64,000 nucleotides of DNA from JAOUEA01 sp963797635 (GTDB taxonomy: Bacteria; Actinomycetota; UBA4738; HRBIN12): the NCBI GenBank assembly GCA_963797635.1, contig CAWCPZ010000010.1, positions 310,001 to 374,000 of the forward strand. The letters run 5' to 3'. Below are positions 8,456 to 17,045 of this stretch, in pieces. Position 1 is the first letter of the stretch. The number at the start of each line of letters is the position of its first letter. A model generated the notes under the pieces. That model was not told the origin of the DNA and did not search any database. It saw nothing but the letters and a program-made list of their open reading frames with translations. The position numbers and the translations under genes were made by a program.

Positions 8456-9452
8456 ATGACGGACAACGCGATCGTGGTGGAAGGGATCAAGAAGCGCTAC
8501 GACGAGGTGGTCGCCCTCGACGGGGTCGACCTCGAGGTCGAGGCCGGCACGGTGTTCGGACTGCTCGGGCCCAACGGGGCCGGCAAGACGACCATGGTGC
8601 GGGTGCTGGCCACCGTGCTCGATCCCGATGAGGGCCGAGCCGAGGTCCTGGGATACGACGTGATGAAGCAGGCCGACGCCGTGCGTCGCCGGATCGGGCT
8701 CGCGGGGCAGTACGCCGCCGTCGATGCCAACCTCACCGGCCGCGAGAACCTCCAGATGGTGGGCGTCCTCAGCCAGATGCAGAACAAGGAGATCGCGCCG
8801 CGCGCCGCGGAGCTGCTCGGCGCCTTCGACCTCACCGACGCCGCCGATCGCCCGGTCCGCACGTATTCGGGCGGCATGCGGCGTCGCCTGGACATCGCGG
8901 CTTCGCTCGTCCACCGTCCGCCGATCCTGTTCCTGGACGAACCCACGACCGGCTTGGACATCACCAGCCGCAACGCGTTGTGGGACATGATCCGTGACCT
9001 GGTCGACCATGGCACCACGGTGCTCCTCACCACCCAGTACCTGGAGGAAGCCGACCAGCTCGCGTCGCGGATCGCGGTGGTCGACGGCGGCAAGGTGATC
9101 GCCAACGACACGCCGGTCGCCCTGAAGGCCGACCTCGGCAGCACGGTGGTCGAGATGGAGATGAGCGACGCCCAGGTGGCCGCACCGGGCCGTGCAGATC
9201 GTCACCGGCCGCTTCGAGGGCCGCGCGGAGTCCGAAGGATCGTTGGTGCGGATCGCATCCGATCAAGGCGCGCACGCGCTCGTCGAGGTCCTCCGCGCGC
9301 TCGATGTCGAACACCTCGAGCCGGTCACGCTCGTCGTCCGAGAGCCCAGCATGGACGACGTGTTCCTGACCCTGACGGGCCACCGGGCCGAATCCCCCAC
9401 CGACGAGGAACCGTCTCCACACTCGTCTCGATCCTCGCGAGGTGCCGCATGA
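8456..9452 (+). CDS. ABC transporter ATPase, daunorubicin-resistance (DrrA) type, one apparent frameshift
   Basis: Residues 1-240 contain a complete ABC ATPase: Walker A GPNGAGKTT, signature YSGGMRRRLD, Walker B ILFLDEPTTGLD and the switch histidine replaced by Q in TTQYLEE. The glutamine is typical of the DrrA/ABC-2 subgroup. The frame breaks near 9189 at a GGG run; the next frame supplies the typical C-terminal part ending REPSMDDVFLTLTG. The inferred product is about 331 residues. Its stop overlaps the permease start (ATGA at 9449-9452), so the two form an export complex. Because the first part happens to be in phase with the permease, a fused reading frame appears but is not real. Confidence 0.87.
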
Positions 9453-10261
9453 GTTCCACCGCCGTCCCCGCCACCGCCGACATCGCGCGCGACCGCACGA
9501 TCCCGTTCTCGCTGGTCCGCGACACGCTGGCGATCACGAAGCGCAACCTGATCGCCTATCGCCGCGTGCCGCAGTTGCTCGTCTTCTCCACGATCCAGCC
9601 GGTGATCTTCGTCCTGATGTTCACGTACGTGTTCGGCGGCGCCATCGACACGGGCCCGATCCCGTACGTCGACTACCTGATGCCCGGCATCTTCGTGCAG
9701 GTCGTGGTGTTCGGCTCGATCGCCACGGCCATCGGCCTCGCCACCGACCTGAAGAGCGGGTTGCTGGAGCGTTTCCGGTCCCTGCCGATGGGTCGCTCGG
9801 CGGTGTTGACCGGCCGGACGTTCGCCGACCTCACGCGCAACGTCTTCGTGGTGACGCTGATGATGATCGTCGGGTTCCTCGTGGGGTGGCGCATCCACAC
9901 GAACGTGTTCGGGCTGATCGCGGGTGGGCTGCTGGTGCTGCTGTTCGGCTACTCCATGTCGTGGATCTTCGCCACCGTCGGCCTGGCGATGGGCGATCCG
10001 GAGACGGCCCAGGCCGCCGCCTTCCCGGTCCTCGCGCCGCTGGTGTTCGCCTCTTCTGCGTTCGTTCCGGTCGATTCGATGCCCTCGTGGTTGCAGCCCT
10101 TCGCCGAGCATCAGCCCGTGTCGGTGACGGCGTCGGCCGTCCGCGCGCTCACCCTCGGCGGTCCCACCGCCAGCTGGGTACTGCAATCGATCGCTTGGAC
10201 GGTCGTGATCTTGGCGGTCTTCGGTCCTTGGGCGGTGCGGATCTACCGCAAGTCGGTCTGA
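9449..10261 (+). CDS. ABC-2 type permease, DrrB-like
   Basis: The 270-residue product has six hydrophobic segments and the ABC-2 membrane signature, with the loop ALFERFRSLPMGR-like sequence (LLERFRSLPMGRSAVL) that contacts the ATPase, and the conserved SSAFVP...LPSWLQPF-type segment near the C-terminus. It partners the preceding ATPase in exporting a drug or lipid-like substrate across the membrane. The ATG overlaps the ATPase stop by four bases. The substrate is not known, but the divergent MarR gene supports a xenobiotic-response role. Confidence 0.88.
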   Translation: MSSTAVPATADIARDRTIPFSLVRDTLAITKRNLIAYRRVPQLLVFSTIQPVIFVLMFTYVFGGAIDTGPIPYVDYLMPGIFVQVVVFGSIATAIGLATDLKSGLLERFRSLPMGRSAVLTGRTFADLTRNVFVVTLMMIVGFLVGWRIHTNVFGLIAGGLLVLLFGYSMSWIFATVGLAMGDPETAQAAAFPVLAPLVFASSAFVPVDSMPSWLQPFAEHQPVSVTASAVRALTLGGPTASWVLQSIAWTVVILAVFGPWAVRIYRKSV

Positions 10262-10268
10262 CGCGGGC

Positions 10269-10856
10269 ATGGCCTTCGACGGCGAACTCGTCACCGCGCG
10301 CGATCGCGCCGTCTGGCGGCGGTGGCTGCAGCGCCACCACGCCTCGCGCGACGGTGCCTTCGTGGAGTTCCACAAGAAGTCGAGCGCGTCTCGAAGCATC
10401 ACCTATGAGGAGGCGGTCGAGGAGGCGCTGTGTTTCGGCTGGATCGACTCGAGGCCGAAGAAGCTGGACGACGATCGATGGGCGCTCTGGTTCGCGCCGA
10501 GGAAGCCGAAGAGCGTGTGGTCGGCCATCAACAAGGAGCGTGTGGAACGGCTGATCGCCGACGGCGCCATGACCGACGCGGGTCTCGCCGCGATCGAGGT
10601 GGCGAAGGCCAACGGCGCCTGGGATCAACTCAACGACAGCGACGCGCTCCTGGTCCCCGACGACCTCGCCGCCGCGTTCGATGAACACGTGGACGCGCGC
10701 CGTCATTGGGACGCGTTCCCGCCCAGCGTCCGCAAGCAGATCCTGGGATGGATCAACAGCGCCAAGCGCGAAGAGACGCGCGCCAAGCGGGTCGAGGAAA
10801 CCGCGACCTCCGCGGCCGAGAACATCCGCGCCCATCAGTGGCGCCCGAAGACCTAG
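10269..10856 (+). CDS. YdeI/OmpD-associated family protein
   Basis: The 195-residue product carries the family landmarks: an N-terminal WRRWLQRHH region, EALCFGWIDSRPKKLD around residue 55, WFAPRKPKSVWS and the C-terminal KQILGWINSAKREETRAKRVEET. In Escherichia coli, YdeI is linked to stress and antimicrobial peptide resistance, but the molecular activity is unknown. It starts 8 bases after the exporter permease stop, so it is probably in the same transcript. Confidence 0.85.
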   Translation: MAFDGELVTARDRAVWRRWLQRHHASRDGAFVEFHKKSSASRSITYEEAVEEALCFGWIDSRPKKLDDDRWALWFAPRKPKSVWSAINKERVERLIADGAMTDAGLAAIEVAKANGAWDQLNDSDALLVPDDLAAAFDEHVDARRHWDAFPPSVRKQILGWINSAKREETRAKRVEETATSAAENIRAHQWRPKT

Positions 10857-10892
10857 CCGGCCCGCGAGCACCGTGGGCGTACCATCGCCAGC

Positions 10893-12198
10893 GTGCCACG
10901 TCGCTCCGACTCCCTCGCCCGGCCGCTCCTGATCTTCGCGGCGCTAGCCCTGGTCGCGCTGACCGTGGTGGCGGTCACCGGCGCCCTGGTGGTGCGCAAG
11001 GCCGCGACCGACCAGGCGCTGGCGGAGGCAAGACAGCTCACCGACGTCTCCGCGCGCCTCGTCGAACGCCGCGTGAACGACGGCCTCCTGACCGGCGACG
11101 CCGAGAGCCTCGGGCGCCGTGGCCTCGGTGGTGTTCGACGCGGTGAAGGTGGACCCGATCGTGCGCGTGAAGATCTGGTCTCGCGACGGCACGATCGTCT
11201 ATTCGGATCAGACCGAGCTGATCGGCTCGACCTTCGAGCTCGGCGACGACGAGCTCGAGGTGATCGACCACGGCGGCGTGGTGGCCGACGTCTCGGACCT
11301 GAGCGAGCCCGAGAACCGGTTCGAGCGGGACTTCGGCGAGCTCCTCGAGGTGTACACGCGGATCGACACCGACCCGGAAGGTGACGGGACGCCCCTGCTG
11401 TTCGAGACCTATCAGCTGGCCTCGAGCATCGCCGACCGCCGGCGGGAGCTGACCTCGACGTTCCTGCCGATCCTGGTGGCCACCTTGGTGGCGCTGGTGC
11501 TGCTGATGGTGCCCATCGCGTGGATCCTGGTCCGCCGGGTGCGAGCGAGCCAGCGCGAGCGCGAACGGCTGATGCAGCGCGCGCTCGACGCGTCCGAGCG
11601 CGAGCAACGCCGGATCGCCGGCGACCTCCACGACGGTCCGGTGCAGGAGATGGCGGGCCTGGCGATGCGGCTGTCCGCCGAAGCCGAACTCGTGGACGAC
11701 CCCGACGCCGGCATCACGCTCCGGTCGTCGGCCTCGGCGGTCCGCGGCAGCGTCCGCATGCTGCGCTCGGCGATCGTGGGGATCTACCCGCCGAACCTGC
11801 AGCAGGCCGGCCTGCCGGCCGCGCTCTCGGATCTGGTGGCCGGGCTCGACCGGCACGGCATCGAACTCTCGCTCGAGGTCGAACCCGACGCCGACTTCGG
11901 CGCCGAGGTCGACGCCCTGCTGTACCGCGCCACGCAGGAGGCGCTGCGCAACGTGGAGGAGCATGCCGATGCGCGCCACGTGCGCGTGGCGATCACGCGG
12001 CGCGACGGCCGCGCGGTCCTCGAGGTGGTCGACGACGGTCGCGGGATCGCGCCCGACGCCCTCGCTCAAGCGCCGCCACGCGGGCACATGGGCCTGGCGA
12101 TCCTCGCGGACATGGTGAGCGACGCCGGCGGCACGCTGACGGTGGAACCCGGCGCCGAAGCGGGTACCGTCGTGCGCGTGGAGGTGCAGGCGCCGTGA
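10893..12198 (+). CDS. NarL-family sensor histidine kinase with extracytoplasmic sensor, one apparent frameshift
   Basis: The inferred 434-residue kinase starts at GTG. Layout: a membrane helix near residues 12-34, an extracytoplasmic domain of about 150 residues, a second helix near 190-210, then a HisKA_3 dimerisation/phosphoacceptor region (REQRRIAGDLHDGPVQ, His in DLHDG) and an HATPase domain with NVEEHA and DDGRGI. The frame breaks at the GGG run near 11113, just inside the sensor domain. The response regulator start overlaps its stop (GTGA), so the two are translationally coupled. No haem-type GAF domain is present, unlike DosS/DosT. Confidence 0.85.
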
Positions 12199-12821
12199 TC
12201 ACCGTGGCGATCGCCGACGACCACCGGGTCGTGCGCGTCGGGTTGGAGCAACTCCTCGCGACCTTCGACGACGTCTCGTTCGTGGGCGCCGGTGCCGGCG
12301 GCCGGGAGGCGGTGGCGATCTGCGAGGCCCACCACCCCGACGTGTTGCTGCTCGACCTGTCCATGCCCGACCTCGACGGGATCGAAGCCACCGCCCAGGT
12401 TCGTGTGGTCTCTCCCGACACTCGGGTGGTGGTGTTCACCTCGTTCTCCGATCGGGACCGCATCGTGCGAGCGTTGGACAACGGCGCGATCGGCTACCTG
12501 CTGAAGGACGCCGAGCCCGAGGAGATCCACGCCGCGATCCAGGCCGCCTCGCGCGGCGAATCGCCGCTCGCTCCCCGCGCCGCCGCCGAGCTCCTGGCCG
12601 ACCGCCGGTCGCGCGTCGGCGAGGTGGAACTCACCGCGCGCGAGCGCGAGGTGCTGGGGCTGGTCGTGGACGGCCTCGCCAACAAGCAGATCGCCCGCCG
12701 CATGGGGATCAGCGAGAAGACGGTCAAGGGCCACCTCACGAACCTGTTCCAGCGGATCGGGGTGGCCGATCGCACCCAGGCGGCGCTGTGGGCCGAACGC
12801 ACCGGCGCCTTGCGCGACTAG
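12195..12821 (+). CDS. NarL/FixJ-type response regulator
   Basis: The 208-residue regulator has a receiver domain with the acidic pocket DDH at 8-10 and phosphoacceptor Asp54 in LLLDLSMPD, the conserved K in LLKDAEP, and a C-terminal LuxR-type HTH: ELTAREREVLGLV, NKQIARRMGISEKTVKGHL. The recognition helix keeps the EKTVK lysines seen in DevR/DosR. It is the output partner of the preceding kinase. Two DosR-like palindromes lie immediately downstream, each before a small secreted protein gene, which are the obvious candidate targets. Confidence 0.92.
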   Translation: MITVAIADDHRVVRVGLEQLLATFDDVSFVGAGAGGREAVAICEAHHPDVLLLDLSMPDLDGIEATAQVRVVSPDTRVVVFTSFSDRDRIVRALDNGAIGYLLKDAEPEEIHAAIQAASRGESPLAPRAAAELLADRRSRVGEVELTAREREVLGLVVDGLANKQIARRMGISEKTVKGHLTNLFQRIGVADRTQAALWAERTGALRD

Positions 12822-12845
12822 GTCCCGGGACCGAAGTCCCATTGT
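12821..12845 (+). promoter_or_regulatory. DosR/DevR-like palindromic box, copy 1
   Basis: The site contains GGTCCC then GGGAC-N4-GTCCC then ATTGT. The core spacing of four bases between GGGAC and GTCCC is that of the DevR/DosR consensus. It begins at the stop codon of the NarL regulator and lies 25 bases before the ATG of the first secreted protein. The second copy at 13255 is identical at 21 of 25 positions. Binding by the neighbouring regulator is inferred. Confidence 0.6.
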
Positions 12846-12869
12846 GCCCACCCCTTCGAGGACGTCACC

Positions 12870-13250
12870 ATGTGGTCATGCGTCGGATCGCTGGCCATCG
12901 CCCTCGTGCTCGCCGTCCTGGTCGCCACCCCGGCGGTTGCCGGCGGCGGCTCCGACCGGCGCGGTTCGTGCTCGGGTGGCCCCGGCCACTGGAGGCTCCG
13001 GGTGCAGCGGGAGGATGCCGACACGCTGCGGGTCCGGTTCCGGATCGAGGACGTGGCCCCGGGCCAGTCCTGGCAGCTGTTCATCTCCGACAACGGCACG
13101 CGCATCTACTCCGCCACGCGGACCTCGACGTCGGACGGCGAGATCCGGGTGAGGAAGAACACGCGCGATCGCGCCGGCCGCGACCACATCGCCGCCAACG
13201 CGGTCAACAGCGCGACCGGCACGACCTGCGAAGGGTCCGTCTCGATCTGA
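12870..13250 (+). CDS. Small secreted protein, first of two tandem paralogues
   Basis: The 126-residue product starts with a Sec signal peptide ending near TPAVAG. The mature part begins RRGSCSGG and contains strands typical of a small beta sandwich, including VRFRIED, GQSWQLFISDNGTRIY and a final cysteine in TTCEGS. The two cysteines could form a disulfide. The layout C-S-G, W-L, GQxWQ, NGxxI and final C is shared with the next gene, so they are paralogues. No known family is recognised. GAGGA precedes the ATG. Confidence 0.75.
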   Translation: MWSCVGSLAIALVLAVLVATPAVAGGGSDRRGSCSGGPGHWRLRVQREDADTLRVRFRIEDVAPGQSWQLFISDNGTRIYSATRTSTSDGEIRVRKNTRDRAGRDHIAANAVNSATGTTCEGSVSI

Positions 13251-13254
13251 CCGA

Positions 13255-13279
13255 GGTCCCGGGACGGTCGTCCCGTTGT
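13255..13279 (+). promoter_or_regulatory. DosR/DevR-like palindromic box, copy 2
   Basis: GGTCCC, then GGGAC-GGTC-GTCCC, then GTTGT. It follows the stop of the first secreted protein by 4 bases and lies 72 bases before the ATG of the second. The left half-site is preceded by GTCCC, so the box carries three alternating half-sites, exactly as copy 1 does. Its conservation amid otherwise different spacer DNA suggests selection. Confidence 0.6.
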
Positions 13280-13351
13280 AACCCCGACCGGCCGACCGCC
13301 AAGCTCGACCCATCGACCGGACGAGCCGGTCGCAACGAGGAGGGATGCACC

Positions 13352-13732
13352 ATGATCAGCAAGATCCTACGGGTGGCACTCGCGTCCGGCCTGGCGCTCA
13401 GCCTGGCCGGCGCCGTGCCCGCCCACGCCAACGACGGCGACGTCATCCGTCGCGGCAACTGCTCCGGCTCCAGCGACTGGAAGCTGAAGCTCTCGCCCGA
13501 GGACGGCAGGATCGAGGTCGAGTTCGAGGTCGACTCGAACGTCGCCGGCCAGACCTGGCAGGTCCGCCTCACGAAGAACGGCAACCAGATCTTCAGCGGC
13601 ACGCGCGTGACCCGCGGAGCCAGCGGCTCCTTCGAGCTCCGCCGCGTGACCTCCGACCCGAAGGGTGACGACGTGTTCCGCGCCCGCGCCACCCACGCAG
13701 GCGAGGTGTGCGCCGGCCGCGCCACCTTCTGA
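13352..13732 (+). CDS. Small secreted protein, second of two tandem paralogues
   Basis: This 126-residue protein is exactly the length of its upstream paralogue. It has a signal peptide ending VPAHA, a mature start of RRGNCSGSSDWKLKL, the shared GQTWQVRLTKNGNQIFSGTR segment and a final cysteine in EVCAGRA. A strong GAGGAGGGA site precedes the ATG, suggesting high expression, and a strong terminator follows. Function is unknown; the form suggests an extracellular or cell-wall associated beta-sandwich protein induced by the neighbouring two-component system. Confidence 0.8.
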   Translation: MISKILRVALASGLALSLAGAVPAHANDGDVIRRGNCSGSSDWKLKLSPEDGRIEVEFEVDSNVAGQTWQVRLTKNGNQIFSGTRVTRGASGSFELRRVTSDPKGDDVFRARATHAGEVCAGRATF

Positions 13733-13754
13733 GTTCCCCGCTGTTCCACCGGAT

Positions 13755-13796
13755 GAGCCCGGCGAGCGCCTTCAGGCGCTCGCCGGGCTCGTTCTT
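13755..13796 (+). terminator. Rho-independent terminator after the secreted protein pair
   Basis: A perfect 16-base-pair stem (13755-13770 with 13775-13790) closes a TTCA tetraloop and is followed by GTTCTT. It lies 23 bases after the stop of the second secreted protein. This is the strongest intrinsic terminator in the window. Confidence 0.85.
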
Positions 13797-13831
13797 CGCG
13801 TCGAGCCGGTGTTCCGCCTCGGCGTGATCGC

Positions 13832-14518
13832 TCAGCGGTCCGCTCGACCCGGGTCCTGAGGTTCAGGAGCATCTTGCGTTCCATCACGAACGCACCGGGG
13901 TCGGAGATCATCAACCAGAACGCGGTCGCCGGCCCTCGCTTCCATGCCTGCCGCCAGCGGCTCACCAGCCGGGTCGTGCCGTCTCCGTTCGGGTACAGAC
14001 CGAGGCACCACGTGTCGCGGTCGCCGCCGCAGAGGAGGAACCGGGGAGGGTCCATCCATCGGACGGCCGGGCCCATGCCCGGCACCATCTCGATCCGGTC
14101 GCCGACGTGCAGATCCTGGAGTTCCGGGCACGATCCGGGTCGCACTCGGCCTTCCGTCGTTGTCGATGCGGTCGTAGCTGTACCACCCGGCGCGGCCGTA
14201 GCCGATCTGCACGAGCCACGGCCAGATCTCGCTCGGCGGCGCCCCGATCGTCACCGCGCGCGTGGTCTGTCCGGCGCGCGGCGGGGAGCAGATCGTCTCC
14301 GGGCATCGCCATCGTGACTTCACCGGGGTCGGCGCCCCACCGACGGTGCCAGGGTCCGATCCAGAGTGACGTATGCCAGCAGCGACCAGCGCGACGAGCA
14401 CGATCAGGAGCGTCGCGCCGACGACCGGTCCGAGCACGAGGACGGTGACGAACGCCACGGCGAGCCCTGCAGCGACCACACCGACGACCAGGCCCATGAT
14501 CGTCATCCGGGTTCGCAT
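13832..14518 (-). CDS. Membrane-anchored SRPBCC-like protein, several apparent frameshifts
   Basis: The N-terminus at 14518 encodes two hydrophobic segments (LVVGVVAAGLAVAFVTVLVL and a following one). After frame changes near 14365, 14280 and 14127, the pieces give WHRRWGADPGEV, MPGDDLLP, TRAVTIGAPPSEIWPWLVQIGYGRAGWYSYD and later a WMDPPRFLLCGGDRDTWCLGL stretch, ending with SDPGAFVMERKMLL. This arrangement matches a known actinobacterial group of SRPBCC-type proteins with N-terminal membrane helices. The exact 3' end is uncertain; the TGA at 13832 lies in a different phase from the last conserved segment. The function is unknown. Confidence 0.55.
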   Translation of the reverse strand: MRTRMTIMGLVVGVVAAGLAVAFVTVLVLGPVVGATLLIVLVALVAAGIRHSGSDPGTVGGAPTPVKSRWRCPETICSPPRAGQTTRAVTIGAPPSEIWPWLVQIGYGRAGWYSYDRIDNDGRPSATRIVPGTPGSARRRPDRDGAGHGPGRPMDGPSPVPPLRRRPRHVVPRSVPERRRHDPAGEPLAAGMEARAGDRVLVDDLRPRCVRDGTQDAPEPQDPGRADR

Positions 14519-14635
14519 CCTCGGTCACCCTTTCGCTCCGTTTCCTCCATGGTCGGTCCGCAGGGCGCAGATGCCATGGGTCGCATGGCCCTTGGGCTGA
14601 GGGTCCTCGTGCCTTCCCTGTGACGAGATCGCCCG

Positions 14636-16261
14636 ATGCCGGTCAGGCCGGGTTCGGTCCGGGATACTGGGGCCGCCTTGGGAACCCCCGACGAAGCCTT
14701 CCGCACCGCCGAAGCCGAAGACGCTTCCCTGCCCGACCACGCCGAAGAGGCGCGGGACCGCCGCACGATCCTGGCCGGCACCGGGCAGAACATCATCGGT
14801 CTCGGCGTCTTCGTGATCGCCAGCTTCGGCATGAACATCCTGATCGCGCGCGCGTTCGGGAAGGGTTCGCCGGCGTTCGGACAGATCACGCTGATCACCC
14901 AGCTGGCGTTCGTGGCCGGCGCCGCCACCCGGTTCGGCATGGACATGGCGGCGGTGCGACGCGTCGCGATCGAAACCGGCCAGGGCCATCAGGGGCGGTC
15001 CCGGCCGATCGTGCGTCTGGCGGTCTCGATCGCGGTGGTGGTCAGCGTGGTGGTCGCCGCGCTCGCGCTGCTGGCCGCGGGCTCGATCGGCGATCTGCTC
15101 AACGTCCCGTCGGCCTCGGTGCGCGCCGCCGCGATCGCGTTGATCTTCGTGGCGGTGGCGCAGGTCTACCTGGGCGGCAGCCGCGGACTGAAGATCATGC
15201 GGCACACGCTCTACGCGTACTGGATCGGACAGTCCGTCGGCTGGATCGTGATCACGCTGGTCCTGTGGGCGGCGATCGACAAGACGGTCGCGGTCACCAC
15301 GTGGGCGTACGGGCTGTCGTGGGTGCTGGCCACCGGGATCGCGTTCGTGTCATGGCGGCACGCCACGCGCACGTTCACGCCGGAGTCGATCGGCGAGGGC
15401 GAGACCGGGGCGCTGGTTCGCTACGGCGCGCCGCGTGCACCCGCCGCGCTGCTGAGCCAGGCGTTGTTCTACACCGACCTCGCGGTGCTCTCGCACTACC
15501 TGCCCGACGATCCCCAGGTCAGCGTCTACGCCGCCTCGATCCGCGTGGCCCAGGCGTTGGTGTTGTTCCTCACCGCGGTCTCGTACATGTTCAGCCCGTT
15601 CGTCGCCGACCTGTACGAACGCGGGCTCCGCGACCGGCTCAACGCGCTGTTCAAGCAGATCACGCGCTGGACCCTGGGCGGCACGATCCCGCTGCTGCTG
15701 TTGTTCCTGATCGCCCCCGCCGCGGTGCTGCAGGTGTTCGGGAGTTCCTACGACAGCGGCACGGCGTGGCTGCGGGTGTTGCTGATCGGCCAGGCGGTGA
15801 ACGTCAGCGTGGGGGCGGCCGGGTTCGTGCTGATCATGGTGGGTCGAACCGGGTGGGACCTCGTGGTGTACGCGGCCTCGTTCGCGCTCGACCTGGTGAT
15901 CGCGATCGTGCTGGTGCCCCACCTCGGGCCCATGGGCGCCGCGATCGCCCAGGCGTTCGCGCTCGTGTTCTCGAACGCGCTGCGGCTCTACCTGGTGTGG
16001 CATTTCGTGCGGATCCAGCCCTACGACCGGTACTACGCGCGGCTGCTGATCCCCACGGTGATCGGCGCCGCGGTGATGCTCGGTGTGCATGCCGTCCTGG
16101 AAGGTCCCCACTGGGGGATCGACCTGCTGGGCACCGCGCTGATCGGCGGCGCCGCCTACTACGCGGCGTTCCTGTTCTTCGGGCTCACGCCCGAGGAGAA
16201 GCAGGGGATCATGGCGATGCTGGGCAGAGCCACCGGGCGCGCGAAGTCACCCGTGGCCTAA
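14636..16261 (+). CDS. Polysaccharide flippase (Wzx/MATE-like oligosaccharide flippase family)
   Basis: The 541-residue protein is intact and has about 14 predicted membrane helices after a soluble acidic N-terminus of about 40 residues. The pattern, with a GQNIIGLGVFVIASFGMNILIAR opening and the central LYERG-RDRLNALFKQITRW loop, is that of the polysaccharide biosynthesis / lipid-linked oligosaccharide flippase family in the MOP superfamily. It probably moves a lipid-linked glycan across the membrane for an envelope polysaccharide or glycoprotein. No glycosyltransferases are adjacent, so the substrate is unknown. Confidence 0.87.
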   Translation: MPVRPGSVRDTGAALGTPDEAFRTAEAEDASLPDHAEEARDRRTILAGTGQNIIGLGVFVIASFGMNILIARAFGKGSPAFGQITLITQLAFVAGAATRFGMDMAAVRRVAIETGQGHQGRSRPIVRLAVSIAVVVSVVVAALALLAAGSIGDLLNVPSASVRAAAIALIFVAVAQVYLGGSRGLKIMRHTLYAYWIGQSVGWIVITLVLWAAIDKTVAVTTWAYGLSWVLATGIAFVSWRHATRTFTPESIGEGETGALVRYGAPRAPAALLSQALFYTDLAVLSHYLPDDPQVSVYAASIRVAQALVLFLTAVSYMFSPFVADLYERGLRDRLNALFKQITRWTLGGTIPLLLLFLIAPAAVLQVFGSSYDSGTAWLRVLLIGQAVNVSVGAAGFVLIMVGRTGWDLVVYAASFALDLVIAIVLVPHLGPMGAAIAQAFALVFSNALRLYLVWHFVRIQPYDRYYARLLIPTVIGAAVMLGVHAVLEGPHWGIDLLGTALIGGAAYYAAFLFFGLTPEEKQGIMAMLGRATGRAKSPVA

Positions 16262-16979
16262 CGGCGGGCCTTCGTCGGCTTCGCTTCTGCCGCCCTTGCT
16301 CGTGCCGGTCTTGGTCTTCGTGCCCGCCTTCTGGGCCGGCCGGGCCTTCGCGGGGCCTCGGCGCTGTGATGCGCGCGATCGTTGCGACCGCGAGCGCAGC
16401 ACCAACCCACCGCCCACCCCCACGATCAGCGAGCGCTCCGATCGCGATCGGAACGGCCGCCGAGGATCCACCGTCCTGCGGAACGGCCGCGGGAGCCGCG
16501 ACCACGGGACTGACCGTCGGACCGGTGCCGAGCCGGACGCATCGAACGGGTCGGGGTCGGCCAGCACCGCTTCCGCGGCCGCCACGGGATCGCCCTCGGG
16601 CTGGAACGTCTCGACGTAGAAGAAGCCGGTGGGGACGTCGGCGATCGCGAACACCCCCTTGATGCCCACGTAGTCGGGGATCGTCGACGGCGCGATGCCG
16701 TTCAGCTTCTTGCACGGCATCGCCAGGATCGTGGCCTCCGGTCCTGGGTCCTCGCCCGAGAGCACGTCGTCGACGCGCAGCGTCAGCGCGTACGGGGTCC
16801 GGGGATCGTCGATCTGCCTTGCCGTCGACGATCTCCCCCACCCACACGTTGTCGGAGAACCGGATCGCGGCGTCGAACGGGCCGAGCGAACAGTGGGCCG
16901 ATGCGGGGATCGAACCCACGCCCACGATCGTGCTTGCGAGCAGCACGACGAGCACGGACCTGCGGGGAAGACGGCGCAC
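16247..16979 (-). CDS. Secreted protein with C-terminal membrane helix and NTR/TIMP-like features, apparent frameshifts
   Basis: Starting at GTG 16979, the protein has a signal peptide (VLVVLLASTIVGVGSIPASA) followed by HCSLGPFDAAIRFSDNVWVGEIVDGK, a cysteine-first mature end reminiscent of netrin/TIMP-like modules. Frame changes near 16818, 16523 and 16430 join DDPRTPYALTLRVDDVLSGE, the CKKLNG cysteine segment, a proline/alanine linker, a membrane helix (IAIGALLIVGVGGGL) and a basic KTKTGTSKGG tail. The inferred length is about 243 residues. It overlaps the end of the convergent flippase gene. The NTR assignment is tentative. Confidence 0.55.
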
Positions 16980-17045
16980 CCGACGTTCATATCACGCGCC
17001 TGCGGGCCGGGCCTAGCGCCGGACGACGTAGACCGTAGGTCGGGG

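Noticed and set aside
8456..10261. A 601-codon ATPase-permease fusion frame
   Set aside because: The ATPase C-terminal motifs (DDVFLTLTG) are in another frame ending at an ATGA overlap with the permease, so these are two genes with one indel in the first.
16890..16930. A tRNA T-arm-like string (GGGTTCGATCCC on the minus strand)
   Set aside because: It lies inside the signal-peptide coding region of the anchored protein, and no acceptor stem, D-arm or anticodon arm can be built around it.
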